A stretch of DNA of 64,000 nucleotides from JAAXHB01 sp965221635 (GCA_965221635.1 OZ244902.1:62001-126000), one strand, 5' to 3'. Positions 8,467-18,444 are shown, counted from the stretch's first letter. The notes: generated by a model not told the origin, from the sequence alone. Translations and numbers: made by a program.

Positions 8467-11400
8467 TCAGGTGGGGTGCCAGGTGATGCCTTTGTAGCCG
8501 AGGGTGAAACCGGCGGCGGTGAGGCTGTTCTGCCAGGGTGATTCGCGCACCGCCTCGCCGTTGATCTTGGTGATCTCGAGCTTGGTGACGCGCCCGTCGG
8601 TCACGAGGCTCTTGAGTGCGTCCACCCAGGCGTTGGTGCGTGATGCCGCTTCGAAGGTCACCAGCGAACGCCCGCCGCGTTCGAGTTCCACCATGGGAAC
8701 ACCGTCTCCGCACACCAGGTAGGCGCCAGCGGCACGCGCCGGACGGCCGGGCGAATCGGGCCACGCCAGCACCGAGCCGTAGGGCTGGGCGGGGTCCACT
8801 GCGGACAGCACCTGGAACTCGCGGGGCTCGTCGGGTGGCGCCGGGTCGGCATCGTCACGCAGCGAACGAAGCCTGTCCACCGCACCCGCCAGCGCGAACT
8901 GGGCTGCGCCGAGTCCGGCGATGAAGTAGCCGCGGCGCACCTCGCCGCGTTCTTCGAGAGTTTTGAGCACCGGGTACACCCCGGCGAATCCGCCAGAGTG
9001 GCCCTCGCCGAGCACGGTTTGGCGGGTTACCACGCCGTAACGGTCGAGCAGCTGGTGTGCCGCCGCGAGCGCGGTTTGGGTTGGTGCGGGGTGGGGTTCA
9101 AGCAGCGGCGCCACCAAAGACCAGCGCCCGGCGGCGTCGGGCGGGCCGGTGGCGTTCAGCGAACCGAGGCGGGGACGGGCCCGTCGGTGACGGCCAGGGG
9201 CTGCGTGTACCGCACGCCGCGGGCGGTGCGTGCCCACTCGGCGGCGGTGCGCGCCTTGGTTGCGTGAGGCGCGGCGGGTGCCCGAGTTGCGTGCCGTGGT
9301 GCGGGCGCGCACCGCCACGAACGAGTCGTTGGTGACCTCGCCGTTCCATGCCAGATCCCACAGCGCTTCCAGCACGGTGGCCGTGTCATAGGCGAGGCCT
9401 GCTTGTTGGACGGCGCTCACCAGTTCACCCCAAAACGACGCGCCCACAGCCAGTCGTGCCCGGATGGCGTCGTGGGTGGGGCCGCTGATCGGTTCGGGCG
9501 CCTCGGGCAACAGCAGCGCCGCCTGTTCGCGAAACAGCAAGCGCACCCGTCCGTCGGACGCGCCAACCGCGCATGCGCCCACCCACACCAACTCCCCGGA
9601 TGTACACAACTCGTCGAGGTCGGCGGATCGGTATTCGCCCACCCGTGCGGCGAGCACTTCGGATTCCAGCACCGACGCGGCGAGCGGTGCGCCTTGGAGT
9701 TGGGCGATCACGTCGGCGAGCGCGTCGATGCCGCGGCGGCGGCTGTGAACCTGCTGCCACGCCGGCAGGAACCGGGCAAGAACTTCGGGTTCCACCGGTT
9801 CCACTTGTTGTCGCAGCGCGGCGAGGCAGCGGCGGCGGATGCGGCGCAGCACGTCGGGGTCGCAGTATTCGCGGCCCGTCCGGCCGGTGCTGAACTCGCC
9901 TTGAAGCACGCGGCCCTCCGCCACCAGTCCGGTGAGGCGGTGCGCCACCAGCGCTTCGCTCACCCCGAGCCAGTTGGCGATGTCGGCGGCAACGAAAGGC
10001 CCGTGGGTGCGTGACCAGCGCACGCACAAGTCGCCCAGCGGGTCTTGCACCGGTTCGGCGACCGCGGCGGCCAGGCCCGGCGGCAGGGAAACGCCCGCGG
10101 CGTCGCGCAGGCGGGCCGCGTCGGCAGCGTCGGCGATCACGTCACGTCCCGCCATTCGCACCTCAACAGCACGCCGGGCGCCAACCAGGTCCCTCACCCA
10201 GTGCTCCACCGGTGGCACTGCGGGGGCGCAGCGGGCGGCAATGTCGGTGGTGGTCAGCGGGCCGAGCACTCGCAGCAGGTCGTGAACCTCGTCTGGGTCG
10301 CGGGCGCCGCGGCCCTCGGTGAGGCGTTGCAGTTCGAGTTCCACTTCGGCCATCACCGCGGGGTCGAGCAGTTCTCGCAATTCCTCGGCGCCGAGCAGGT
10401 CGCGCAGCAGGCCTTGGTCGAGGGCCAGTGCCGCGGCTCGGCGTTCGGCGAGCGGGGCGTCGCCTTCGTACATGTGAACCGCGATCCACGCGAACAGCAT
10501 CGACTGGGCAAACGGCGAGGCGTTGCGGGTGTCCACCGCCACCATGCGAATGCGACGACTGCGCAGGCCGGTCATGATCTCGGCCAGCGCGGGCAGGTCG
10601 AAAACGTCGTTCGCGCATTCGCGGGTGGTTTCCAAAAGGATTGGGAAGGACGGGTAGCGAGCCGCCACACCCAACAGGTCGGCGGCGCGTTGACGTTGCT
10701 GCCACAGAGGGGTGCGCTGGTCGGGGCGCCGCCGGGGCAACAGCAACGCCCGTGCGGCGCATTCACGGAACCGTGACGCGAACATCGACGTTTCGGGCAG
10801 GCGGGCGATCACCTGGTCGGCCACCTCGTCGGGGTCGAACACCAACTCTTGGAGGGGTAGTGCGTCCACCGCTTCGGGCAGGCGCAGCACGATCCCGTCG
10901 TCGCCCCACATCATCTCCACATCCGCGCCCCACTGTTCGCGCAGGCGGGCCTGAAGCGCCATCGCCCACGGGGCGTGTACCCGGGCGCCGAATGGGCTGA
11001 GCACGCACACCCGCCAGTCGCCGATCTCGTCCGCGAAGCGTTCCACCACGATGGTTCTGTCGTCGGGCACCGCTTCTGTGGCTTCGGCCTGGTCGTCGAG
11101 GTAGGCGAGCAGGTTGTCGGCTGCGGCGGGGTCGAGGCCGCATTGTTGGGCGAGGCGTGCGTGTCGGGCCTTGGGGTCGGGTTCGTCTCTCAGTTCGCGC
11201 ACGAGTTGGCCAACGGCGCGGCCGAGCTCCAGCGGTCGTCCTGGGCCGTCGCCGTGCCAGAACGGCATTTTGCCGAGTTCGCCGGGGGCGGGGGTCACCA
11301 CCACCCGTTCGAAGGTGATGTCCACGATGCGCCAGGTGGACGCCCCGAGCAGGAACGTCTCCCCCACCCGGCTCTCGTACACCATCTCCTCGTCGAGTTC

Positions 11401-13209
11401 GCCCACCCTGGTGCCGTCGGGCAGGAACACGCCGAACAGGCCCCTGTCGGGGATGGTGCCGGCGTTGGTCACCGCCAGGCGTTGCGCCCCGGCTCTGCCG
11501 CGCAGCATTCCCGTGGCGCGATCCCACACGATTCGGGGTCGAAGCTCGGAGAACTCCTCGGCGGGGTAGGTGCCCGACAGCAGGTCGAGCACGTTGTAAA
11601 GCACTTCGTCGGACATTTCGGTGAATCCGGCGCTGCGGCGAAGCACCCCGGCAAGTTTGGGGAGTTCCCAGTCGTCGACGGCGCACATGGCCACTACCTG
11701 CTGGGCTGCCACGTCGAGGGGGTTGCGCAGGTAGCGGGTGTGTTCAACGTCGCCTTGGTGCATGCGTTGCACCACCGCGGCGGCTTCGAGCAGGTCGGCT
11801 CGGTGTTTGGGGAAGATCTTGCCGCGGCTGGGTTCGCCCACCCGGTGGCCTGCCCGTCCTATGCGCTGCAAACCGGAGGCCACAGAGCCGGGTGACGCAA
11901 CTTGCACCACCAGGTCGACGGCACCCATGTCGATGCCGAGCTCCAGGGTGGAGGTGGCCACCAGGCCTTGCAGTTCGCCGCGTTTGAGTTCGTCCTCTAT
12001 GAGCAGCCTGCGTGATCGTGACAGCGAACCGTGGTGGGCTTTCACCAGCTCCTCGCCTGGTGCCACTCCGGTGCCGATTTGTTCGTCGGCCACGAGCACC
12101 GCGGTGGCTTGTTGTGGCTGGGTCTCGGCGGCCGGTTGGGCCTCGGAGGGGGCTTGGGGCTCGGCGGGGGTGTCGGCGGGATCGAGGGCATCAGCGGCGT
12201 CGGCGGCGTCGAGGGCTTCGAGGTGGAGTTCGTTGAGGCGCGCCGCGAGGCGTTCGGAGAGGCGGCGGGCGTTGGCGAAGATCAGCGTGGAGTGGTGCGA
12301 GTTCACCAGGTCGAGAAGCCGGGGGTGGATGGACGGCCAGATGCTGCGCCGCCGTGTCGTGGCGGTGGCCGGGCCTGCCTGGGGATCGATGACTTCCTGG
12401 CCGAGGTCGCTCATGTCGGCGACGGGCACCACCACTTCCACTTCGAGTTGTTTGCGGGCTGCGCCTGCGTCCACCACGGTCACCGGTCGGGGCAGAAGCG
12501 TTTCCGTTCCGTGCGGGTCGGGTTCGTAGCCGCCGAGGAACCGGGCGATCTCCTCAAGGGGACGCTGGGTGGCAGACAGGGCTATGCGTTGGGGGGAACG
12601 GTCGCAGAGTTCTTCGAGACGTTCGAGCGACACCATCAGGTGGGCGCCTCGTTTGGTGCCGGCAACGGCGTGGATCTCGTCGATGATCACGTGGTTCACC
12701 GAGCCGAGGGTTTCCCGGGCCCGGCTGGTGAGCATCAAGAACAGCGATTCGGGGGTGGTGATCAAGATGTCGGGCGGGTGGCGCACCAGTTGGCGGCGCT
12801 CGGTGGGTGACGTGTCGCCGGTTCGCACTCCCACCGTGGGGGTGCGAACGGGGAGTCCGAGACGCTCGGCGGCCAGGCGGATGCCCAGCAGCGGCACCCT
12901 CAGGTTCTTCTCCACGTCCACCGCCAGGGCCCGCAGCGGCGAAACGTAAAGCACCTTGGCGCCCGCGGTGATGGTGTCGCCAGCGCCAGCGGCGGCGTCG
13001 CCGGGCTCCTCGGGTTGCATGAGGCGGTCGATGGCCCACAAGAACGCGGCCAGGGTCTTGCCGGTGCCGGTGGGAGCGCACACCAGCGTGTGGCGTCCCG
13101 CCGAGATGGGTGGCCACCCTTGGGATTGTGGGGCGGTGGCCTCCGCGAACGTGGAGTTGAACCAGGCTCGGGTGGGTTCAGAGAACTCCGCCGGCAGGTC
13201 TCCGCTCAC
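8467..13209 (-). CDS. lhr: Lhr-type large ATP-dependent helicase
   Basis: 1580 residues if it starts at the GTG at 13209; the frame stays open upstream but that extension is arginine-rich and overlaps the next gene antisense-like, so it is not believed. Superfamily 2 motifs are seen in order: Walker A CAPTGTGKT (residues about 44-52), DEIH box, SATQR, and motif VI QRIGRAGHR. These are followed by the winged-helix and long C-terminal Lhr domains ending in LGYKGITWHPT. The length fits full-size Lhr (about 1500 residues). Lhr is a 3'-5' DNA/RNA-hybrid helicase tied to DNA repair. An arginine-rich stretch at roughly 9170-9300 is a low-complexity linker; a small frameshift there cannot be excluded. 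Confidence 0.9.
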   Translation of the reverse strand: MSGDLPAEFSEPTRAWFNSTFAEATAPQSQGWPPISAGRHTLVCAPTGTGKTLAAFLWAIDRLMQPEEPGDAAAGAGDTITAGAKVLYVSPLRALAVDVEKNLRVPLLGIRLAAERLGLPVRTPTVGVRTGDTSPTERRQLVRHPPDILITTPESLFLMLTSRARETLGSVNHVIIDEIHAVAGTKRGAHLMVSLERLEELCDRSPQRIALSATQRPLEEIARFLGGYEPDPHGTETLLPRPVTVVDAGAARKQLEVEVVVPVADMSDLGQEVIDPQAGPATATTRRRSIWPSIHPRLLDLVNSHHSTLIFANARRLSERLAARLNELHLEALDAADAADALDPADTPAEPQAPSEAQPAAETQPQQATAVLVADEQIGTGVAPGEELVKAHHGSLSRSRRLLIEDELKRGELQGLVATSTLELGIDMGAVDLVVQVASPGSVASGLQRIGRAGHRVGEPSRGKIFPKHRADLLEAAAVVQRMHQGDVEHTRYLRNPLDVAAQQVVAMCAVDDWELPKLAGVLRRSAGFTEMSDEVLYNVLDLLSGTYPAEEFSELRPRIVWDRATGMLRGRAGAQRLAVTNAGTIPDRGLFGVFLPDGTRVGELDEEMVYESRVGETFLLGASTWRIVDITFERVVVTPAPGELGKMPFWHGDGPGRPLELGRAVGQLVRELRDEPDPKARHARLAQQCGLDPAAADNLLAYLDDQAEATEAVPDDRTIVVERFADEIGDWRVCVLSPFGARVHAPWAMALQARLREQWGADVEMMWGDDGIVLRLPEAVDALPLQELVFDPDEVADQVIARLPETSMFASRFRECAARALLLPRRRPDQRTPLWQQRQRAADLLGVAARYPSFPILLETTRECANDVFDLPALAEIMTGLRSRRIRMVAVDTRNASPFAQSMLFAWIAVHMYEGDAPLAERRAAALALDQGLLRDLLGAEELRELLDPAVMAEVELELQRLTEGRGARDPDEVHDLLRVLGPLTTTDIAARCAPAVPPVEHWVRDLVGARRAVEVRMAGRDVIADAADAARLRDAAGVSLPPGLAAAVAEPVQDPLGDLCVRWSRTHGPFVAADIANWLGVSEALVAHRLTGLVAEGRVLQGEFSTGRTGREYCDPDVLRRIRRRCLAALRQQVEPVEPEVLARFLPAWQQVHSRRRGIDALADVIAQLQGAPLAASVLESEVLAARVGEYRSADLDELCTSGELVWVGACAVGASDGRVRLLFREQAALLLPEAPEPISGPTHDAIRARLAVGASFWGELVSAVQQAGLAYDTATVLEALWDLAWNGEVTNDSFVAVRARTTARNSGTRRASRNQGAHRRRVGTHRPRRAVHAAPGRHRRARPRLGSLNATGPPDAAGRWSLVAPLLEPHPAPTQTALAAAHQLLDRYGVVTRQTVLGEGHSGGFAGVYPVLKTLEERGEVRRGYFIAGLGAAQFALAGAVDRLRSLRDDADPAPPDEPREFQVLSAVDPAQPYGSVLAWPDSPGRPARAAGAYLVCGDGVPMVELERGGRSLVTFEAASRTNAWVDALKSLVTDGRVTKLEITKINGEAVRESPWQNSLTAAGFTLGYKGITWHPT

Positions 13210-13304
13210 CGCGTCACAGTACCGGCGGCCCTTGCGGGGCGAGCGGGTGCGCCGAGGTGACCAGGCGGCTGCGCCTGGTGGTCTGGGCGGCTGTGGCTGG
13301 GGGT

Positions 13305-14570
13305 CTAGGAGGGGACGGCGCGGCTGCTGAGAGCGAGACCGTTGTGGCGCATCACCAGCGTGATCTGTTCGTTTGTGAAGCCGTTCAGGTCGTGTACGAA
13401 CGCCAGCGGATCGGCCAGTCCCTCGGCGTGGGGGAAGTCCGATCCGAACAGCATGTGATCCGCGCCGATCATGTCTCGCAGGCCGGTGAGGTCGTCCTCG
13501 TAGTAGGGCGAGATCCACACCTGACGGCGCAGCGTTTGCATCGGATCCTCCGCGAATGCGTCGGTGTGCTGGCTGTAGGTCTTGTTCAGCTTGCGGGCCA
13601 GGGGCCAGATCCAATCCGAGCCGTTCTCGATGGTGGCCACCCGAATCCTGGGGTGCCGGGTGAGCACCCCTTCGGCCAGCAGCGACGCCAGCGCATCCGA
13701 TATGGGCGAGTAGGTGATGAGGCTCTTGAGGGCTTCGAAGCGGAACGCCTCGAACTCGCTGTTGAGGCCCCAGTGTTCCAGCATGAATCCGTATCCGGAG
13801 TCGCCCGAGTGCATGGCCACGGTGATGCCGTGGTCGTTGAGGCGCTGCCAAACCGCTTCGTGTGCGGGGTGGCCCAGGGAGCGTCGCCCGCCGTGGCCAT
13901 CGGTCACCGACGAGGGTCGGATGTTCACCACCCGAACGTCGTTGGCGATCAGCCAGTCGAGTTCCTCAAGGGCCCATTGCGGGTCGGCGAGGGTGAGATA
14001 CCCGGCGCTGAACAGGCGATCCTTGTAGCTGAAGCCCCAGTCGTCGGCGAGCCAGCGGTTGAAGCCGCCGAACGCGGCGAGCAGGGCGTCGAGGTCGTGC
14101 TCGAGGGCTGATTCCATGCCCACGCCCAGGGTGGGGAACAAGAAGCACGCTTGCAGGCCTTGGGCGTCCATCAGGTCGAGGCGTGCGTCGCGGTTGCGGT
14201 AGGCCGCGGAGATGGGTTCGAGTTCGCCGAAGGCTGCGCGAATGTCCGATGCGGCCTTGCGTCCCCGGAAGTAGTCGTCGAGGCATCCGGGCCTGGCCAC
14301 CGGGTCGAAGGTGGGGTTGGGGATGAACCGGTTCACGCGTCCTGCCACCAGAAGGCGTTGCCGGCCGTTCACGGTGGCCCATTGCATGCACCGCTTGTGC
14401 ATCTTTGGCGGAACGTGACGTATGAACGCGTCGGTGGCTTCGTAGTAGTGGTTGTCGGCGTCGAAACCGGCGAAGTCCACCGGCGCCGGCCCGTTTCGGG
14501 GTGACGCGGACGGTGCCGAGCCGGAAGTGGCAGAGCCGGACGTGGCAGGGTGGGAAGTGGCGACGGTCAT
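13305..14570 (-). CDS. Amidohydrolase-2 family metal-dependent hydrolase
   Basis: 421 residues from the ATG at 14570, with AAGGAGG 8 nt upstream. The first about 30 residues are Ser/Ala/Thr-rich and look disordered. The body is a TIM-barrel amidohydrolase of the Amidohydro_2 group (decarboxylase/hydrolase): FDADNHYYEATDAF stands where the first metal motif lies, followed by TVAMHSGDSGYG with a barrel histidine, IENGSDW, and MLFGSDFPHAEGLADP carrying the conserved Asp and His near the C-terminus. The first motif is DNHYYE rather than the common DxHxH/DxDxH, as in many actinobacterial members of unknown substrate. The next gene on the same strand is an aquaporin-like channel 220 bp upstream; no functional link is evident. 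Confidence 0.8.
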   Translation of the reverse strand: MTVATSHPATSGSATSGSAPSASPRNGPAPVDFAGFDADNHYYEATDAFIRHVPPKMHKRCMQWATVNGRQRLLVAGRVNRFIPNPTFDPVARPGCLDDYFRGRKAASDIRAAFGELEPISAAYRNRDARLDLMDAQGLQACFLFPTLGVGMESALEHDLDALLAAFGGFNRWLADDWGFSYKDRLFSAGYLTLADPQWALEELDWLIANDVRVVNIRPSSVTDGHGGRRSLGHPAHEAVWQRLNDHGITVAMHSGDSGYGFMLEHWGLNSEFEAFRFEALKSLITYSPISDALASLLAEGVLTRHPRIRVATIENGSDWIWPLARKLNKTYSQHTDAFAEDPMQTLRRQVWISPYYEDDLTGLRDMIGADHMLFGSDFPHAEGLADPLAFVHDLNGFTNEQITLVMRHNGLALSSRAVPS

Positions 14571-14790
14571 CAAGGATCCTCCTTGGCCAAAGTTGGGAAA
14601 GTCTTGCGGTGGGCGCTGAGCGGTGGACGGTGAGCAGCGGGTGTGTACGCCTGCTTTGGGCGCCGGATGGTGGACACTCACTTGTAACTGCCCGGCGTGT
14701 GGTTGGCGCCGAGTGACGGGTCGGTGGGCGGCTTCGGTCCCGGTCGGTGCGTGGATGCCTGCTGGGGTTCCCGGCGTCGCACTGCCGGGG

Positions 14791-15483
14791 TCACCTTAGG
14801 GCGGGATCGAGGAGCCTCACCGTTGCCACCGCAGTGGCCGCGCCCAAGAGTTGCATCAGCATGAACGCCGGAGCGGACGACGGTTCGATGCCCGCGAATG
14901 TGTCCGACATGGTGCGGGCGATGGTCACCGCGGGGTTGGCGAACGACGTGGACGATGTGAACCAGTACGCGCCGCCGATGTACGCGGCCACCGCCGGGGC
15001 CACGAGTCGGGCCCTGCCGCTGCGCACCAGCAGGAACACCACCAGCATCAGCCCGTAGGTGGCGACGGCTTCGCCCAGCCACAGGTGAGAGCCGCTTCGG
15101 GTTTTGGTCGACCAGTTCACTGCGCTCAGGTCGAACATGAGGTTGGCGATCACGGTTCCGGCCACGCCGCCACCGATCTGGGCCACGATGTAGGGAGGCA
15201 CTTCGGCCCAGCGCCGCATTCCCAGCGTGGCCTCGGAAAGGGTCACCACCGGGTTGAAGTGTGCGCCCGACACCGGCCCGAACATCCAGATGATCACCAG
15301 CAGCACGCCCGCGGTGGCGAAGGCGTTCTCGAGCAGTTGCAGGCCCACGTCGTCGGACAGGCGCTCGGCCATGATTCCCGAGCCGATCACCCCGGCAAGC
15401 AGGAACGCCGTGCCGATGAACTCCCCAACCAGCGCTCGCCCCCGCACGGCCCGTGAGGTTACCGGTGACCGGTTTCGGGCCAT
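14791..15483 (-). CDS. MIP/aquaporin-family channel
   Basis: 230 residues from the ATG at 15483, with GGGGAG 4-5 nt upstream. Six hydrophobic helices can be drawn, and the two half-helix signatures are present: SGAHFNPVVT near residue 67 (NPV instead of NPA) and SFANPAVTIAR near residue 178 (NPA). The length is usual for bacterial MIP channels for water, glycerol or small neutral solutes such as arsenite. The asymmetrical NPV/NPA pair is seen in some subfamilies, so substrate should not be guessed. Divergent from the lipoprotein gene at 15583, with 99 bp between the two starts as a shared promoter region. Confidence 0.87.
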   Translation of the reverse strand: MARNRSPVTSRAVRGRALVGEFIGTAFLLAGVIGSGIMAERLSDDVGLQLLENAFATAGVLLVIIWMFGPVSGAHFNPVVTLSEATLGMRRWAEVPPYIVAQIGGGVAGTVIANLMFDLSAVNWSTKTRSGSHLWLGEAVATYGLMLVVFLLVRSGRARLVAPAVAAYIGGAYWFTSSTSFANPAVTIARTMSDTFAGIEPSSAPAFMLMQLLGAATAVATVRLLDPALR

Positions 15484-15582
15484 GGACTCCCCGGCCCGCC
15501 GACCCGCTGGGCACCGTTGGCGCCAGGTGGGGCTTAGTCTGCGCTCGTAGACGCTCAGATGTAGACCTGTTGCCGACCCGAG

Positions 15583-16275
15583 GTGTCCCGTGTGCCCAGA
15601 AGCCAAGTGTTCACCCGCAGCCAGCCCAGCGTGATGATCACCCGAGTGGGTTTGGCCGTGGTGCTTGCGTTGGCAGCCGCGGCGTGTGGCGGCACCGGCG
15701 ACTTGCTTTCCGGCGGTGACGAGTTCGACCCCGCGGCGGCGGCTGCGGCAGCCACCGAGGACGCAGAAGACGTGGTTGCCCCGGCCCCGGAAACCGCCGG
15801 CAACGGTGAGGACGCCACCGAGGGTGGGGATGGCGCCGACGACGGCACCCAGACGGTGTTGGATCCGATGTCGATCCCGGGTGAGTTCATCGGCGACTAC
15901 GACCTGCTCAACGGGGACTGCTTCAACCGGATCGAAGACCTTCAAGCCGGTCGCAGGGTGGTGATCACCTCCCGGGTGGACTGCTCCACGCCGCACACCT
16001 ACGAGGTGTTCCACACTTTCGAACTCGACGCGCCTCACCCGTCGGTGTACCCCGGTGATCGGGTGATGACCGACTTCACTCGCAAGGTGTGCTACGACCA
16101 TTTCGAAGCCTTCGTGGGTGAAATGTACGAACTGTCGATCTACGAGATCGGCGTGTTCACCCCCGACCGAACCAACTTCGAACACGAGGTGGCCCGCTAC
16201 CGAGGCGTCCACTGCTGGCTGTACCGCACCGACGGAGAACCAATGGTCGCATCCGCCCAAGGCACAGCAACCTGA
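15583..16275 (+). CDS. Septum-formation-domain lipoprotein
   Basis: 230 residues from a GTG; an in-frame ATG at 15634 would give a more compact signal peptide. A hydrophobic segment ends in the lipobox-like LAAAAC (Cys35 from the GTG), so it is probably a surface lipoprotein. A Glu/Ala/Gly-rich linker follows (about 40-95). The C-terminal half carries LLNGDCFNRI, RVDCSTPHTYEVFHTF, KVCYDHFE and VHCWLYR, matching the pattern of the Septum_form domain, in which GDCF and CxxPHxxEV are diagnostic. Four spaced cysteines suggest two disulfides. The exact role is unknown in this family. It immediately precedes the paralogous six-cysteine genes, but on the opposite strand. Confidence 0.75.
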   Translation: MSRVPRSQVFTRSQPSVMITRVGLAVVLALAAAACGGTGDLLSGGDEFDPAAAAAAATEDAEDVVAPAPETAGNGEDATEGGDGADDGTQTVLDPMSIPGEFIGDYDLLNGDCFNRIEDLQAGRRVVITSRVDCSTPHTYEVFHTFELDAPHPSVYPGDRVMTDFTRKVCYDHFEAFVGEMYELSIYEIGVFTPDRTNFEHEVARYRGVHCWLYRTDGEPMVASAQGTAT

Positions 16276-16531
16276 CCCACCAAGCGCCACCCCAGCCCGC
16301 CCAGGAACCGCGCCCGAAGCTTGTAAGCGTGAGGGGTGCCAGCGGGCCTATGAGGTGTCGTGGGATCACCGTACGCCCGCCGGCATTGATACCGCCATAA
16401 TCCGCAGGAAGTAACCAAACCAACCCCAACCCAAGCACCTACACCGTAACACAGCACGCCCCCTCAAATGGCCCACCGGTCCCAGCAGGGTCACCGCTGG
16501 GGCTGAGGACCTTGGTTTACTGCGGCGGCCT

Positions 16532-17794
16532 CTATTGTTGGGAGTCAGGCTGGACAAACCGATATTCTCGCTGGTCAGTTTCTTCATGTCGCACTCGACC
16601 GACCGCATCTACGGGAATGCCCAAAGCGGGCAGCAGTTCCGGCAACGCATCTGCGACCACGGGTGGATCAAATCCTGCCACATTGATGGTTATCCGAATA
16701 TCGGCAGGAAAGTTGATGGCAACTCCGTTTGTGTCAATCCAAGCGGCCGTGAGGCCGATAGTGTTCCCTTTGGAGTACTTGAACCGGTCAAGGATCACAG
16801 CCCACCGCCATAGTTCCCCTAGATCGTACTTCACAGGGATAAACTCGATGTTGTACTCACCAGCTTTGAACCTGGCCTTTTCATAATCATCCAACAGTTT
16901 CAGTTTGACTTCTTCAGCTTCCTGAGGGTCTGAGGGAGGTGACTTGATCTGCACATACATCGTGGGTGTTATTTCCGGGAAGTAGTCTCGGGTGCCGAAA
17001 GCAGCTACGAACCCCAGGTGACCATAGTTTCGCCAAACCCTACAATCTCCATCGGTTACCGCCCATTCGTGGCTCTCGCAGTCCTCATCTGCGAGACCTG
17101 TAACCATGTCGACATCAGACACATCAAACTTCCCGCGCCCCGAGCTGGAATTCGATCCGGCTGACTGCTCAACAGACCCTGGCTCCGACTCAATTGGCTT
17201 CGGCCATAGTTGTTGCCACGACGCCCATGCGGGCACCTCCTGGCGCGCGGGTAGGCCTCCATGCAACACCAACACGTCATCATGCGTACTCGTGAACCCC
17301 GAGAACAGACTGACGTGGCCTTGGGGCAACAAACGCCACAATCGCTCCTCCTTCCACTCCTCCACACACCTTTCGGAGCTGTAGTAGACGCCGCATAACC
17401 GGTCCCAGGCAATGTTCTGGTCCACCTTGGGCGTGGTCGCATACTGCTTGTACTTCGATTCCATCAACCACAACAAATCCTCATCAATGGGATCATTCCG
17501 CGCCAACATCACGTACAACGGCCCACTCGGTGCCAGGAACACCCCCACCACCTCCAGCGCGCCGTCAGCCTGGGCGTGCTCCAACACGTAACACGCCATC
17601 GGCTCACCTTTCAGGGCTCCGCCCCAACAATCCCCCGGAAGCTCCAGCGCCTGGTCGGCGGCGCCCTCCTTGGGGGTGGTTGAGGCCTGCATGTCGTCGG
17701 TTGTGACCCGCGCCCACACCAGCCACCCGACCACCATGACCAGGACCAAACCGGCCGCGCACAACCGCCACCACCGACTCAACGGATTCGACAC
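16532..17794 (-). CDS. Six-cysteine membrane-anchored protein, paralogue A (tail-less)
   Basis: 420 residues from the GTG at 17794 (AGGAG 6 nt upstream), giving the same MSNPL start as paralogues C and D. An N-terminal membrane segment (residues about 10-29) is followed by an outer domain. Shared landmarks are GDCWGGAL (54-61), ACYVLE (67-72), VVGVFLAPSGPLYVML, FDVSDVDMVTGL (223-234), KYDLGELWRWAVILDRFKYS (322-341) and LPELLPALGIPVDAVGR (384-400). Six outer cysteines (56, 68, 134, 143, 239, 251) are conserved in all four copies. Unlike B, C and D it stops right after the domain, where D continues into an acidic linker and membrane helix. I do not recognise the family. Closest in sequence to D, 46 kb away. 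Confidence 0.75.
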   Translation of the reverse strand: MSNPLSRWWRLCAAGLVLVMVVGWLVWARVTTDDMQASTTPKEGAADQALELPGDCWGGALKGEPMACYVLEHAQADGALEVVGVFLAPSGPLYVMLARNDPIDEDLLWLMESKYKQYATTPKVDQNIAWDRLCGVYYSSERCVEEWKEERLWRLLPQGHVSLFSGFTSTHDDVLVLHGGLPARQEVPAWASWQQLWPKPIESEPGSVEQSAGSNSSSGRGKFDVSDVDMVTGLADEDCESHEWAVTDGDCRVWRNYGHLGFVAAFGTRDYFPEITPTMYVQIKSPPSDPQEAEEVKLKLLDDYEKARFKAGEYNIEFIPVKYDLGELWRWAVILDRFKYSKGNTIGLTAAWIDTNGVAINFPADIRITINVAGFDPPVVADALPELLPALGIPVDAVGRVRHEETDQREYRFVQPDSQQ

Positions 17795-17930
17795 CACATT
17801 CTCCTATCGCTCCCCTTGGCCCTGGGTTTGGGCACCACAGAAACTTGGACGACGGTCACACCCCAGAGGTTCCCACACCTTCCGCACCCCCAGCGCTCCT
17901 ACCCGCAGCACCCTGCACATGACCAACCCC
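17795..17930 (-). repeat. Conserved upstream block of paralogue A
   Basis: This block, just upstream of paralogue A, recurs upstream of C (22809-22950), partly upstream of the orphan fragment (20716-20800) and of D (63936 to the window end). Shared plus-strand words are CACCACAGAAACTTGGACGA and CCCCAGAGGTTCCCACACC at matching distances from the start codons. Retention of non-coding sequence next to each start suggests a common promoter or 5' leader duplicated with the gene. The stretch from here to 18109 contains no other gene that I can support. Confidence 0.6.
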
Positions 17931-18109
17931 ACCCCCGCCCTACACCGCCGTACGGAGCGGGCACTGCATGGCCTCTCGGCTTTCGGCATGGGGCTCCGGG
18001 GCAGGGACGCGCTTCTGCTGCCACACTGCATGGATGCGAACCTGGCGGTGGGCTACTACGTGCAGAACTTGGTTGGCTTCGGCGCGTTTAGGTGGAGGGC
18101 GAGGTGGTC

Positions 18110-18394
18110 TTGGCTAATAATCGTGACATGAAGTCTGGTGGTGGTGATCCGGTGCTTCGGCGACGGACCCGAATTGCGCGGCTGGCGCAGCTGGGTCGGC
18201 GGGCGGGGTACGGGCTGTACGGGGTGTCGCTGGCGTTGTTCGGCTTGAGCTTGGCAATTGGGCTACGTAGCTCGGCGTTGGTTGCCTTGGCGGCCGTGGC
18301 CCTCATCGCAGGCTCCGTGGCGCTGGCACCGGCGGTGATCGTCGGATACGCCGTCAAGGCCGCCGACCGAGCCGACCGGGAGGACAGCTGGTAA
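18110..18394 (+). CDS. Small two-helix membrane protein, unknown
   Basis: 94 residues from a TTG with GAGG 5 nt upstream; an ATG at 18128 is the alternative start. A basic N-terminus (RRRTRIARLAQLGRRAG) precedes a hydrophobic segment YGLYGVSLALFGLSLAIGL, a short turn, and a second hydrophobic segment ALVALAAVALIAGSVALAPA, then a charged tail. It is probably an inner-membrane protein with both ends inside. It lies on the opposite strand between paralogues A and B and is not related to them. No function can be assigned. Confidence 0.6.
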   Translation: MANNRDMKSGGGDPVLRRRTRIARLAQLGRRAGYGLYGVSLALFGLSLAIGLRSSALVALAAVALIAGSVALAPAVIVGYAVKAADRADREDSW

Positions 18395-18444
18395 GCCCGA
18401 TGGCATCCACGCTCACGCACTGCATGCCCATCACCGCAGAGCTG

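Noticed and set aside
13210..13851. 5' extension of the Lhr frame by over 200 codons
   Set aside because: Arg/Gly/His/Pro-rich sequence in a shadow frame overlapping the amidohydrolase gene; the Lhr domain begins right after the GTG at 13209.
16276..16531. Missing C-terminal helix of paralogue A in another frame downstream
   Set aside because: No frame here shows the acidic linker, WWL turn or RRARRA end, so A truly lacks the tail.
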